From: JARIHD01 sp041743655
GTDB taxonomy: Bacteria > Patescibacteriota > Saccharimonadia > Saccharimonadales > UBA4665
Length of the DNA stretch: 64,000 nt
NCBI GenBank assembly: GCA_041743655.1
Contig: JBGTMJ010000018.1
Location: 1-64,000 of the forward strand
Direction: 5' to 3'
Shown here: positions 34,581 to 42,779 of the stretch, piece after piece
Layout: every line of letters starts with the position of its first letter
Numbering within the stretch: position 1 is the stretch's first letter
Notes under the pieces: model-generated
The model's input: the letters and a program-made list of their open reading frames with translations, nothing else
Told to the model about the DNA's origin: nothing
Databases searched by the model: none
Program-made: the position numbers and the translations under genes

Positions 34581-35449
34581 AAGGTATCATTCTAGCAGGT
34601 GGATCAGGTTCACGTCTGTACCCGATAACCAAGGGAATTTCCAAACAGCTCATGCCTATTTATGACAAGCCAATGGTATATTATCCACTATCGACGCTCA
34701 TGATGGCCGGTATCCAGGAAATACTCATTATTACTACTCCTGACGATCAGGCACAATTTAAACGACTCTTGGGTGACGGGTCACAGCTTGGCTGCCGCTT
34801 CGAGTATGTCGCACAGCCACAGCCGAACGGTCTTGCCGAAGCATTTATTATTGGTGAAGAATTTATCGGTGACGATAAAGTTGCACTGGTACTGGGCGAC
34901 AATATCTTTTACGGTCATGGCTTCGGTAACAGCCTCAAAAAATGCACCGATTCGGATGGGGGTGTTGTCTTTGCCTACCCGGTTTCCGACCCTGAACGAT
35001 ATGGTGTCGTTGAGTTTGACAAGGATTTGAGGGCTGTCTCTATCGAGGAAAAACCTTCGGAACCTAAGTCTAATTATGCCGTAGTAGGGCTCTACTTCTT
35101 TGATAATGATGTAGTCGAGATTGCCAAAAGCATTAAACCATCTGATCGTGGCGAACTGGAGATTACTACGGTAAACGAAACGTACTTGAAACGTGGAAAA
35201 CTAAAGGTTCAAACCATGGACCGTGGTACTGCCTGGCTGGATACTGGTACCTTTGGCTCCATGACCGACGCTTCACAGTTCGTAGAAGTCATTGAAAAGC
35301 GTACCGGTCTTAAACTCGGCTGTATTGAAGAAGTTGCCTGGCAGGAAAAATATATAGACAGCAAACAATTGCTGGCCCTTGCCGAACCACTTGTTAAAAG
35401 TGGCTATGGGGTGTACTTAAAGAAAATTTTAGAAGACAGCCGCACATAA
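34577..35449 (+). CDS. rfbA: glucose-1-phosphate thymidylyltransferase
   Basis: A 290-residue nucleotidyltransferase making dTDP-glucose, first step of the rhamnose pathway. It has the signature AGGSGSRLYPITKGISKQLM, LVLGDNIFYGHG, SIEEKPSEPKSNYAVVGLYF and GTAWLDTGT. Full length. Its start overlaps rfbD by 4 nt, completing an unbroken B-C-D-A operon. Confidence 0.96.
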   Translation: MKGIILAGGSGSRLYPITKGISKQLMPIYDKPMVYYPLSTLMMAGIQEILIITTPDDQAQFKRLLGDGSQLGCRFEYVAQPQPNGLAEAFIIGEEFIGDDKVALVLGDNIFYGHGFGNSLKKCTDSDGGVVFAYPVSDPERYGVVEFDKDLRAVSIEEKPSEPKSNYAVVGLYFFDNDVVEIAKSIKPSDRGELEITTVNETYLKRGKLKVQTMDRGTAWLDTGTFGSMTDASQFVEVIEKRTGLKLGCIEEVAWQEKYIDSKQLLALAEPLVKSGYGVYLKKILEDSRT

Positions 35450-35462
35450 ATATGTAAAACGT

Positions 35463-35888
35463 ATGTTACAACTCATCGAAAAGCACCGACATATAACAAC
35501 CCAGTTTGTACGTTATCTATGGGTAGCCTTTGTTGGGCTTGGTTTCGACTTCGCTACTTTAGTTTTTTTACGCGAAATAGTTGGCACTCATTACCTCGTA
35601 GCAGCGGCTGGCGGTTTCGTTGTTGGTCTGGCAGTCAACTACTTATTGAGTATCCGATACGTCTTTAAGAACCCAAAAATAAAGTCCCACGCTATGAACT
35701 TCGGTATTTTTGGGCTTATAGGGCTTATTGGGCTTGGCATACTAACCTTGCTTATGTGGGCATTCACCGACGGCCTTACCTTTAACTACATCGTATCAAA
35801 GGTTGTTGCGACCTTTTTTGTCTATATATGGAACTTTTTTGCCCGCCGCTCGCTCTACCACAACGAACCAACAGATCAAGCAGCGTAA
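35463..35888 (+). CDS. GtrA-family membrane protein
   Basis: A 141-residue protein with four membrane helices. It has the GtrA pattern: VRYLWVAFVGLGFDFATL, the conserved VNYLLSIRYVF after helix two and a C-terminal VATFFVYIWNFFARR. GtrA proteins are thought to flip or help transfer polyprenyl-linked sugars across the membrane. It sits 13 nt after rfbA and overlaps the convergent gene at 35876 by 13 nt. A second GtrA gene lies at 45051. Confidence 0.88.
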   Translation: MLQLIEKHRHITTQFVRYLWVAFVGLGFDFATLVFLREIVGTHYLVAAAGGFVVGLAVNYLLSIRYVFKNPKIKSHAMNFGIFGLIGLIGLGILTLLMWAFTDGLTFNYIVSKVVATFFVYIWNFFARRSLYHNEPTDQAA

Positions 35889-36694
35889 TACTTCTGTCCG
35901 AGTGCCACGGCTGCCCGGACTCGGTCAACATTCTCACCTTCGTCACCTGGACGCATCTCAATAGATACAAATCCTTTATGGCCAATCGCCTTAAGCGCTT
36001 CTGCTGCCTCCTGATGACGCACATCTTCCCGTTCCACAACCTTATCCAACATCGGCGAACTTATATGGAAATGCTTCAGCCAAGAAGCGCCCTGCTTGAT
36101 TGCTTTTTTCAAATTGTCACTTGCCAAAGTCATACAGGCAATATCTAGGTGAAGGCCAAAGCCTGGGTTGTTAATCTTTTTGACTAACTTGATACCTTCT
36201 TCGGCGTTCGTTACAAAGTCGCAGGCATACTGGGTAGCATTAGGTTCGATACAAAACTGCACGCCATGTTTGCGGGCTTCGGTACCTAGCTCATTAAAAA
36301 ATTCATGCGCTATTACATCTGCTTTGGCCTTACTCAGAGTCCCGCGTTGGCGATTCTTAGGTGAGCCAAAAACTAACACACCCACGCCCATCTTACCGGC
36401 CAGGGCAATAAACTGCTTCAAGTAGGCGAGGGTCTCTTTGCGGTTTTCAGGACTTTCAAATATTTTTAACTCAGGGTGGGGGAAGAGCATCGACTGGAAC
36501 GCCACCACCTTGATGCCGTGGTCTTCCCAGAACTTCAGGTAATCCTTGATTTGCTTATCAGTGGCCTTCAGTGGGTCTTCCCATACTTTGGTGGGCGCAA
36601 TTTCCACATACTTTACTCCCAGTTTTTGCAGCTCTTTGGCGACTTCTTGTTCCTCGGCAGCCGTCCAGGCGATGTTAGATATAGCTAGCTTCAT
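35876..36694 (-). CDS. xylose-isomerase-like TIM-barrel sugar isomerase/epimerase
   Basis: A 272-residue protein of the AP-endonuclease-2/xylose-isomerase-like barrel family. The metal ligands are at expected places: Glu in CIEPNA, Asp in GLHLDIA, His in FHISS and Glu in SIEMRPG. Such enzymes isomerise or epimerise free or phosphorylated keto sugars. It lies 4 nt after a paralogue of the same fold. Being in a glycan cluster, it probably acts on an unusual sugar precursor; the substrate is unknown. Confidence 0.8.
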   Translation of the reverse strand: MKLAISNIAWTAAEEQEVAKELQKLGVKYVEIAPTKVWEDPLKATDKQIKDYLKFWEDHGIKVVAFQSMLFPHPELKIFESPENRKETLAYLKQFIALAGKMGVGVLVFGSPKNRQRGTLSKAKADVIAHEFFNELGTEARKHGVQFCIEPNATQYACDFVTNAEEGIKLVKKINNPGFGLHLDIACMTLASDNLKKAIKQGASWLKHFHISSPMLDKVVEREDVRHQEAAEALKAIGHKGFVSIEMRPGDEGENVDRVRAAVALGQKYYAA

Positions 36695-36698
36695 ATTC

Positions 36699-37622
36699 TT
36701 AGTTTACAGGATAGTGTGTTCGGACAAACCTGACCGCTCTTTCAATATCCTTAATATTTTTATCAAGGGGTTGATTCTTATCCGGCATCATTTCAATGGC
36801 AAGAGTAATCATCTTAAACATTTTTTTACCGCTTACAATATGGCCAAGCGCACGAGCAAACGCTCTATGGTTTTCGTGGGTCTTACTGCCAACAAGGGCC
36901 ATGCCTTTTTCACTGACTTGCCAATGAGAAGCCAGCCGCCCTCCTTCAGCCGCGCGGGTAATAGTTTTAAAGATATTCTCACCGGAATCCTGCATTGCAA
37001 ATCTGTCCGGTACTAGGACAGGGTTATGGGCGCTAGACCCTTCCGGGTTGTTGAGCGCACTAAGAAAGCTATCAACTTCAGATCCGCTTCGGCCAAAACC
37101 ATTCTCAACATACAATCTCGAAACCGGTTCAATACCAAGGATGACGTCGTGTTTAGTAGCGTAACCGCCTAATTTGTCAAAGAAATCTGCAGCCATTGCT
37201 TGCATTTCACTCCGCGCACGATTCTTTGGCAATGCTCTGGTGTTTGGAGATCCGTAAATAATTGTTCTAACGCCCGCCAGTTGGGCAAGGTCAATAATCC
37301 CCCGTATATGCGTCTTGAGCGTATCCCTGCCTTCTTTGTCTCCAAAGATCTCTCCAGGAATTTGATATGTCAATGCTTGGAAACCAGCAATTTTGCGTCC
37401 TCGTAAGGTATCGACATATTCACTTACATCTTGTTTATCAATGGCCTGCGGACCACTCGATAAAATCCTGGGCCATGCCTTTGTCGGAGCAACATCTATT
37501 GCCGGCACGTCAAGTTGCACCAACATATCAATGGCCTTTTGGTGAGCAATCCTCCTCTGATTAGCAGTTATTGTATCGGGCCAACATATATTAGAAACGG
37601 ACAACTCAACAGGCGCAGCCAT
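36699..37622 (-). CDS. second xylose-isomerase-like TIM-barrel protein
   Basis: A 307-residue paralogue of the previous gene, more diverged. Shared landmarks are SNICWPD near the start, IIYGSPNTRALPKNRARS (compare FGSPKNRQRG in the neighbour), the Glu in GIEPVS and the Glu in AIEMMP; a His lies in ASHWQVSEK. An insertion around residues 170-190 replaces the second metal-site region. GAGGAAGGG precedes the ATG. The pair may act in sequence or as a heteromer. Confidence 0.75.
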   Translation of the reverse strand: MAAPVELSVSNICWPDTITANQRRIAHQKAIDMLVQLDVPAIDVAPTKAWPRILSSGPQAIDKQDVSEYVDTLRGRKIAGFQALTYQIPGEIFGDKEGRDTLKTHIRGIIDLAQLAGVRTIIYGSPNTRALPKNRARSEMQAMAADFFDKLGGYATKHDVILGIEPVSRLYVENGFGRSGSEVDSFLSALNNPEGSSAHNPVLVPDRFAMQDSGENIFKTITRAAEGGRLASHWQVSEKGMALVGSKTHENHRAFARALGHIVSGKKMFKMITLAIEMMPDKNQPLDKNIKDIERAVRFVRTHYPVN

Positions 37623-37641
37623 AATAACCCTTCCTCAAGAC

Positions 37642-38412
37642 TTACTTATTCTTGCTTGATTCTACAAACTTTTTTATGTCCTGTAAAGTCTGTTGCTTAG
37701 AATATAAGTAACCGTCTTTGCCGCCGTAGACACCTGCATACTTACTGCGCATGTCCCACACTGCAGGTTTAATGCCTTCTGGCTCGTTCTTAAAGTCCTT
37801 GATGTCAAAACAGCAATCAGCAACTTCGTCGGTCCGCACTGGTTCGGTTGCAAAGTTAACTAGCTCTAAATTGTTATTCAGCGCGATCTGAATATCTTTC
37901 CAGATGTTGCCGAGGTTATAGTACTGGTACGATCCAGCGTAATGGATGCGGTCAACGTTATTGTTATGCAGCAAGTCGTAGATAACGTTCTTTTTAAGCC
38001 CTTGGCCAAATAAGCCAGGTAAGCGTACGATCGTAACATCAAATTTGTCCCGGCAGAAGTTTTCCAAGTAAAGCCGGTTTGCTCCGTAGGGGAGCAAGCC
38101 TTCTTGCTCAATTAGCGTATCTTCGTCAACGCCAACTGCAGTTTTATATACGCCTACACTAGATATAAGCACCAACTTCTTAATCTTTACTTGCTTAATG
38201 TGTTCAATATATTCATTAATTTCGGCCAGGTCTTTTTCCGGCTCCTGATTAATCCGCCACATTTCGGCACGGTTGGCAGCGCTAATTACCAAGTCGTATT
38301 CTTTACCCTCAATATCGGTGATATTACTACTATTGTAAAGATCGTCAAACTTGTTCTGGGCAGCAATATTGCCGCCAACAAACCCAGTGTACCCAATAAG
38401 CGCGCTTGCCAT
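37642..38412 (-). CDS. NAD(P)-binding SDR-like protein with altered active site
   Basis: A 256-residue protein with the Rossmann glycine motif GYTGFVG (residues 7-13) and extended-SDR elements VLISSVGVY and the following TIVRLPGLFG. The catalytic Y-x3-K is replaced by Y109-G-A-N-R113, so the usual Lys is Arg. This may alter or reduce oxidoreductase activity. GAGGGAAT directly precedes the ATG. It is the first gene of the group with the two TIM-barrel proteins. Family clear, reaction unknown. Confidence 0.75.
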   Translation of the reverse strand: MASALIGYTGFVGGNIAAQNKFDDLYNSSNITDIEGKEYDLVISAANRAEMWRINQEPEKDLAEINEYIEHIKQVKIKKLVLISSVGVYKTAVGVDEDTLIEQEGLLPYGANRLYLENFCRDKFDVTIVRLPGLFGQGLKKNVIYDLLHNNNVDRIHYAGSYQYYNLGNIWKDIQIALNNNLELVNFATEPVRTDEVADCCFDIKDFKNEPEGIKPAVWDMRSKYAGVYGGKDGYLYSKQQTLQDIKKFVESSKNK

Positions 38413-38469
38413 ATTCCCTCTTTTCTTAAATACTAACTCTAGTATACCAGCCAGTGTTTGCGATAGCTG

Positions 38470-38739
38470 TTACTTAGAACGTGCAGGCGGAACCTTATAG
38501 CCGTGGTTTTTGATCACATATCTTTCTATGGCGGCAATACTTTTTGCATATACTTTAAGGTCTGTGTTTCTCGTGATATTCTCCAAAGATTTCAACACAA
38601 AGTTCGCTAAGCCTCGATCAGTAAATTTAATTTCTGGAAGGTTCAATAGATAGTCAAGCTGTAGCTTGAATTGGTCGTAACGCTTGCGGTCAAATTTAGG
38701 ATTGTTAGTCTCTTCTAGTATCATAGCCTCCGGATGCAT
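38470..38739 (-). CDS. hypothetical 89-residue helical protein
   Basis: A small, basic, mostly helical soluble protein with no recognisable family. Start 38739 is preferred because TAAAAT lies 7 nt upstream (leaderless pattern); an internal ATG at 38724 has a GGAGG only 2 nt away, too close to work well. It stands alone between the SDR gene and the frameshifted gene. Confidence 0.5.
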   Translation of the reverse strand: MHPEAMILEETNNPKFDRKRYDQFKLQLDYLLNLPEIKFTDRGLANFVLKSLENITRNTDLKVYAKSIAAIERYVIKNHGYKVPPARSK

Positions 38740-38810
38740 AAGATCTATTTTACACCCCCAACAGGTAAATTACGTTTGTGAGCTTCTCGTGGAGTGTCAT
38801 ACAGATAAAT

Positions 38811-39406
38811 CTAGTTATTCATTCTAGGCTCAGTTACAGGATATTCTGCTAAACATGCTACCCCTTTCCTGGTGAACCCTCGCCCACCGCTTAATGCATC
38901 AGGTGGTAACTTGAGCGTGCGCTCTAAAATCCATGCCGCTAGGCGTTCAGTACGTTGTTGTACTGGAGGCAAACTATCCTCAGCCTTTTGAGTGTACGGC
39001 CGATAACCAGCACATCGTAACTATCAAGCCCTCTGGAAATCTCTTCTGAGAAGAATGGCATCAGTGTCTTTTCAGGTTCTGAAGATAAAACCTTTTCCGC
39101 ACCATGGTTGGCAGCATAGACTGCGCCCTGAATACGTTGTGTAGCAATCCCACCTACTTCGGCATGGACTACTGTAGCGCCCCGTTCCTTATGTTCCTTT
39201 GCTACCCATTCAGCATGTTCTTCAGGAGAAGAATCAACAACGATATAGGGGATATCCTGCTCCCTCATATTCTCTGCAGTGTTTAACGAAAGTCTAAAGC
39301 GTGCATCGTTTGGGTCGGTATAAAAAGTACCGGTCACAGCCACGAGATCCACGCCAAGGTAATCGGTAGCGATAGGCTTATCTTTAAGTTCGGCAGATTT
39401 GAGCAT
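38811..39406 (-). pseudogene. frameshifted glycosyltransferase-like gene
   Basis: From ATG 39406 the frame runs to YDVLVIGRT and then ends after 17 unrelated residues at TAG 38939-38941. In the -1 frame the protein continues as QKAEDSLPPVQQRTERLAAW and on to a natural end at TAG 38811-38813. The switch sits at an ACAC on the minus strand (GTGT, 38992-38995), so a duplicated AC dinucleotide would explain it. The joined product of about 197 residues has GT-A-like features: YIVVDSSPEEH, RIQGAVYAANHGAEKVL and SGGRGFTRKG. It may be a true pseudogene, a sequencing error or, less likely, programmed slippage at the AAAA run. Confidence 0.65.
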
Positions 39407-39439
39407 AAGCGGCAATCAGCTTCCATTTTAAGCAAATAT

Positions 39440-39445
39440 ATTATA
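39440..39445 (-). promoter_or_regulatory. -10 box upstream of the frameshifted gene
   Basis: TATAAT on the minus strand, 33 nt before ATG 39406, within a very AT-rich stretch (39431-39457). No good -35 is seen. Confidence 0.3.
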
Positions 39446-39518
39446 TGTTATATAGTACGTACTTTTTCTTGTCTAGCAAGAGTAGTCCTAGAGCTAATCG
39501 CTTCATACAGTAAGCCAA

Positions 39519-40376
39519 CTACGGCCCGAATTTAAGAGACGTTTGTTTTTGGCGCGGGCGGTATTGGCGGCGGGCGGCCTTAAATAATACATTTAATACA
39601 TGGAGGTTGCCTTTTATTGGGCTGATTTTCGTCGGTGTCTTTCCTTTTTTGGGGTACCCACGTGTTACTGGCGTTTCAATAAGTTTGTATTTTTTGGCGC
39701 GGGCACTCTCAATGGCTAAATAATAATGCAGCTCATACGTCTGAAAAACATCCCGCAGAATAGCCAAGTTTTTATCAGTAAGTAATTTAGCGCTATAAGC
39801 CCGAAAACCGTTAGTCGTGTCTGTGTGCCAGTGCCTCGCTGATAAGCTGATAATTGGCGCATGCAATAAACGTACGCCAATCAGACGTTCTAGTGGAGTA
39901 TTGATTGCCTTACCGCCTTTGATAAAACGTGAACCTTGGATATGGTCATAACCTTTATCGAGCAGTCTAATAAAGTTGGAAATAGCCGAAACATCATCTT
40001 TGCCATTGCCATCTATAGTAATTACACCTTGGTAACCTTCGTGAAGGGCATAGGCGAATGCCATGCGCATTTGGGCACTTAACTTACCTGGTCCAGTTTT
40101 AGTTAGTAAGGCTCTTACATCAACCGACTTCAGAAAGTCTTCTTCTATTGACCCGTCAGTACTGCCACCATCTGCTATGATGATATCTACCTGATCGGCA
40201 TATCTTTTCATATGTTTCAGCTGTTTCTGTATTTTCTCGCCTTCATTAATCACAAATACGCAAATGCAGTATGTATTTCTTTTCTTAGAAAATACGTGCT
40301 CGGTAAAATCTGGGAACTCCCACGTCCGGTGGACTTTCTTAATCTCAGTAATAATATCAGGAACTGTTCTTGCCAT
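39519..40376 (-). CDS. GT2-family glycosyltransferase
   Basis: A 285-residue GT-A enzyme. It has CICVFVINEGEKIQKQL, the donor-binding IIADGGSTDGS and the metal-site region GVITIDGNGKDD, where the usual DxD is D-G-N-G. The final part is basic (RRQYRPRQKQ). No membrane segments. It begins 1 nt after the upstream glycosyltransferase's stop (TAATATG). Confidence 0.85.
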   Translation of the reverse strand: MARTVPDIITEIKKVHRTWEFPDFTEHVFSKKRNTYCICVFVINEGEKIQKQLKHMKRYADQVDIIIADGGSTDGSIEEDFLKSVDVRALLTKTGPGKLSAQMRMAFAYALHEGYQGVITIDGNGKDDVSAISNFIRLLDKGYDHIQGSRFIKGGKAINTPLERLIGVRLLHAPIISLSARHWHTDTTNGFRAYSAKLLTDKNLAILRDVFQTYELHYYLAIESARAKKYKLIETPVTRGYPKKGKTPTKISPIKGNLHVLNVLFKAARRQYRPRQKQTSLKFGP

Positions 40377-40377
40377 A

Positions 40378-41364
40378 TTAGTTTGTAATATTTCTACGAG
40401 TAGCGTCGGCTACACTGACTTTGCTATTTAACTCATCTGCAATATGATACGTTGCATCGGCTTGCGTTTCTTGCAATATTTTACCAATATATTCACATAT
40501 AAATGCTAAAATAGCGAACAATAAGAAGAACATTACAGATGACTGTAATGACAGTGTGGTCCAGCCCTCGGCAACGTTGTGCTTAAATAACCTAACCGTA
40601 ACTACATAGAGTGCATAGACCAAGTTGAGGAACGAGCCCAAAAATCCAAGCCAGGCGAGGAAACGCAGAGGACGATTGGAGTAGGTGGTGGATAGTTCTA
40701 ATGCTGATGTAATCAGGCGAGGGATTGAATTATGTTCGATCATTGACTCTTTTGGGTCGTATTGTACTTCACAGGAACTATAGCCAATCTGTCGCGCCAG
40801 ATACCGTATATGTCTCGCATTACGGCCACTGCGTGTCAGTGCATTTACCGCCCGACGGCTTAATGCCATGTAGTACGTGGCATTCTCGGGAATAGAAATT
40901 TGAAGGAACTTTTTGTTATACCAATAGAACAGTTTGGCGCCGTAGTGGTTTACCAAACCAGCGCGGGTTCGTTGCTTGCTCACTCCAAACACTAAGTCAT
41001 ATTGCGTTGCTTCGGCCACGAATGTGGTTAGTAGTTTTGGCGGATCATTGAACGATTTGATCACTACAATATCCCCGATGGCCGACTCCAGTCCCACGAA
41101 CACACACACGTCCTTTGTAGCATGCCTTGATAAGCGAACTATACGCACACAAGGAATGGTGTCTAGCAGTTTCGTAACCTTTTGCATCTCTTGCGGCAAT
41201 ACACCGCCATCCACAACAATAATTTCGTAGTTGGCATACTTTGCTTGCAAGATACTGCTCAAGGTCTTTATTTCCTTGCTTAAGTACTTGCTCTGTTTAT
41301 CAGTTACCACTATAGCTGATACGAATATGTCCATTAATATTGCCGGTTTCTCTCTTTTAGCCAT
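40378..41364 (-). CDS. GT2-family glycosyltransferase with C-terminal membrane helices
   Basis: A 328-residue protein resembling GtrB/DPM1-type enzymes that transfer sugar to polyprenyl phosphate. It opens with a GT-A domain (IFVSAIVVTDKQSKYLS, IIVVDGG), and two membrane helices follow at about residues 232-255 and 275-298. The region corresponding to DxD is weak (IKSFNDPPK), so the catalytic set-up is diverged. Its start overlaps the FAD oxidoreductase gene by 8 nt. Confidence 0.8.
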   Translation of the reverse strand: MAKREKPAILMDIFVSAIVVTDKQSKYLSKEIKTLSSILQAKYANYEIIVVDGGVLPQEMQKVTKLLDTIPCVRIVRLSRHATKDVCVFVGLESAIGDIVVIKSFNDPPKLLTTFVAEATQYDLVFGVSKQRTRAGLVNHYGAKLFYWYNKKFLQISIPENATYYMALSRRAVNALTRSGRNARHIRYLARQIGYSSCEVQYDPKESMIEHNSIPRLITSALELSTTYSNRPLRFLAWLGFLGSFLNLVYALYVVTVRLFKHNVAEGWTTLSLQSSVMFFLLFAILAFICEYIGKILQETQADATYHIADELNSKVSVADATRRNITN

Positions 41365-42463
41365 ACAGTATATCTAACTCCCTGAACGCATCATATATAT
41401 TATCGAGCTTTCCGCCCATAATACAGTGGTATCCTGGCAAACCGTTATTTTTTCGGAAAAGGATAGGGCGGCTATCATCACGTTCGCTTTGTGGCAGTAC
41501 TGTTTTTACTTCCCACAATGAATCTTTATATGTTGCCGATCCCAATGCGGGTAAATACCGCTTAGCGTCAGCCAATATTTTAGGAAAGTGGCTGATGTGT
41601 GTGGTAGCTTCTAGATATGCGTGGCCATCACGATAGTTTTTTTCGTTATCGGGCCATTCACTGTGGGGAGTATAGCGCACATGCGACAGTGTAGTCAGAT
41701 TGCGTACAGGGAATGGCATGAAAGAAAAAAACGGGCCACACATTACCGTAACAGAAACTTTCTCTAACTCTTTGGGCAGATCAATAAGGCACATTTCGGC
41801 TAGTTCGTGCTTTAGTGGAATGAATGGCAAGTGTGATGCCTTGTTCAGCTTATTAATATGCGAATACGTACAATTCAAAACGTTTTTGGTTTCAAAATGC
41901 TTACCATCCTCTGTTTCCAGTACTAACTTACCGCCCTTAGGAAAGATCTGACGTACGGATTTTCCAGTATACAGCTCCACTCCAGAATTTGCCAAGTCAT
42001 TGACTAACTTATCTCTGATAATGTCAGCATTAAACGCATATTCTTTTACCTTGAATACATCTTCGATGAGTTTATTGTTAAAAAGATCTTTTATAGCCTT
42101 GGGTGCACTGTCTACCTCTGCACTGATACGATCACAGAATAGTTTGAATTGACGTGCCGACACCTTAGAGAATTGTCGGGCTATAGCATAGTATTTATCA
42201 AAATCTTTTTCAATCGCACTCTCGTTTTCGGCAACAAAGCGGGAAAAGTTTACTTGTGAGCGTAAACCCGTAAGTAGACTCCGCGGATAGTGGTATCCAC
42301 CATGTACACGAGCTTGGTTGTTATACGATGCACGGCGCATGAACTCATTTTCTTTTTCTATTACTACTACGCGTTTTTGTTTTAGGTGCGTACGCAGATA
42401 ACGGGCAATGCTAAGCCCGAAAAAGCCTCCTCCTATGATCATCGTATCATTTGCTTCCGCCAT
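41357..42463 (-). CDS. FAD-dependent oxidoreductase (DAO family)
   Basis: A 368-residue flavoprotein with the dinucleotide-binding motif MIIGGGFFGLSIARYL at the N-terminus, VVVIEKE at the end of the second strand, and the conserved RASYNNQARVHGGYHYPRS contacting FAD. Members oxidise amino acids, 2-hydroxy acids or sugar derivatives. ATG 42463 is preferred to a TTG at 42472. It heads a group with two glycosyltransferases, so a role in making or modifying an unusual glycan component is likely but unproven. Confidence 0.8.
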   Translation of the reverse strand: MAEANDTMIIGGGFFGLSIARYLRTHLKQKRVVVIEKENEFMRRASYNNQARVHGGYHYPRSLLTGLRSQVNFSRFVAENESAIEKDFDKYYAIARQFSKVSARQFKLFCDRISAEVDSAPKAIKDLFNNKLIEDVFKVKEYAFNADIIRDKLVNDLANSGVELYTGKSVRQIFPKGGKLVLETEDGKHFETKNVLNCTYSHINKLNKASHLPFIPLKHELAEMCLIDLPKELEKVSVTVMCGPFFSFMPFPVRNLTTLSHVRYTPHSEWPDNEKNYRDGHAYLEATTHISHFPKILADAKRYLPALGSATYKDSLWEVKTVLPQSERDDSRPILFRKNNGLPGYHCIMGGKLDNIYDAFRELDILYG

Positions 42464-42540
42464 ATATCCCAACTCTAGTATATATGAGTAGTTTTATAGG
42501 TTAAAGCATATTACCTTTGTGATTTTTACAAATCAATTGT

Positions 42541-42769
42541 CTATGTATAATCAATGACTTGTATGTACTTCATTGGTTCGGCCACTTGGTGTTTAAATGG
42601 TGACGACAGTGGATAATAGTAAATTTTTGTACCATACCAAGCTGCCCAACATACCAACGACGTAGAACACAAAAAACGCGTAGGACTTGTATAAACGCTC
42701 TTCGGTAAACGCCAATCCCCAGTAGTTACATTTTATGCAATCTTGTGCACGCTCTACATAGTAGCCTTT
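42541..42769 (-). pseudogene. remnant of a membrane-protein gene split over two frames
   Basis: The 316-nt gap between the FAD oxidoreductase and the decarboxylase gene contains two overlapping open frames. One (42769 to TAA 42593-42595) reads CNYWGLAFTEERLYKSYAFF and on into a hydrophobic helix. The other, shifted +1, reads WYGTKIYYYPLSSPFKHQVA and ends at TAG 42541-42543. Joined near 42640 they give one plausible C-terminal membrane-protein sequence of about 75 residues. Neither frame has a start codon with a ribosome binding site. I infer a decayed gene; the family is not recognised. Confidence 0.4.
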
Positions 42770-42779
42770 TTAGTTTTAA

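Noticed and set aside
38985..39000. Programmed -1 frameshifting as the explanation for the broken gene
   Set aside because: The AAAA run near the junction is not a canonical X-XXY-YYZ slippery heptamer and no obvious stimulatory hairpin follows; a dinucleotide duplication is simpler. It is not fully excluded.
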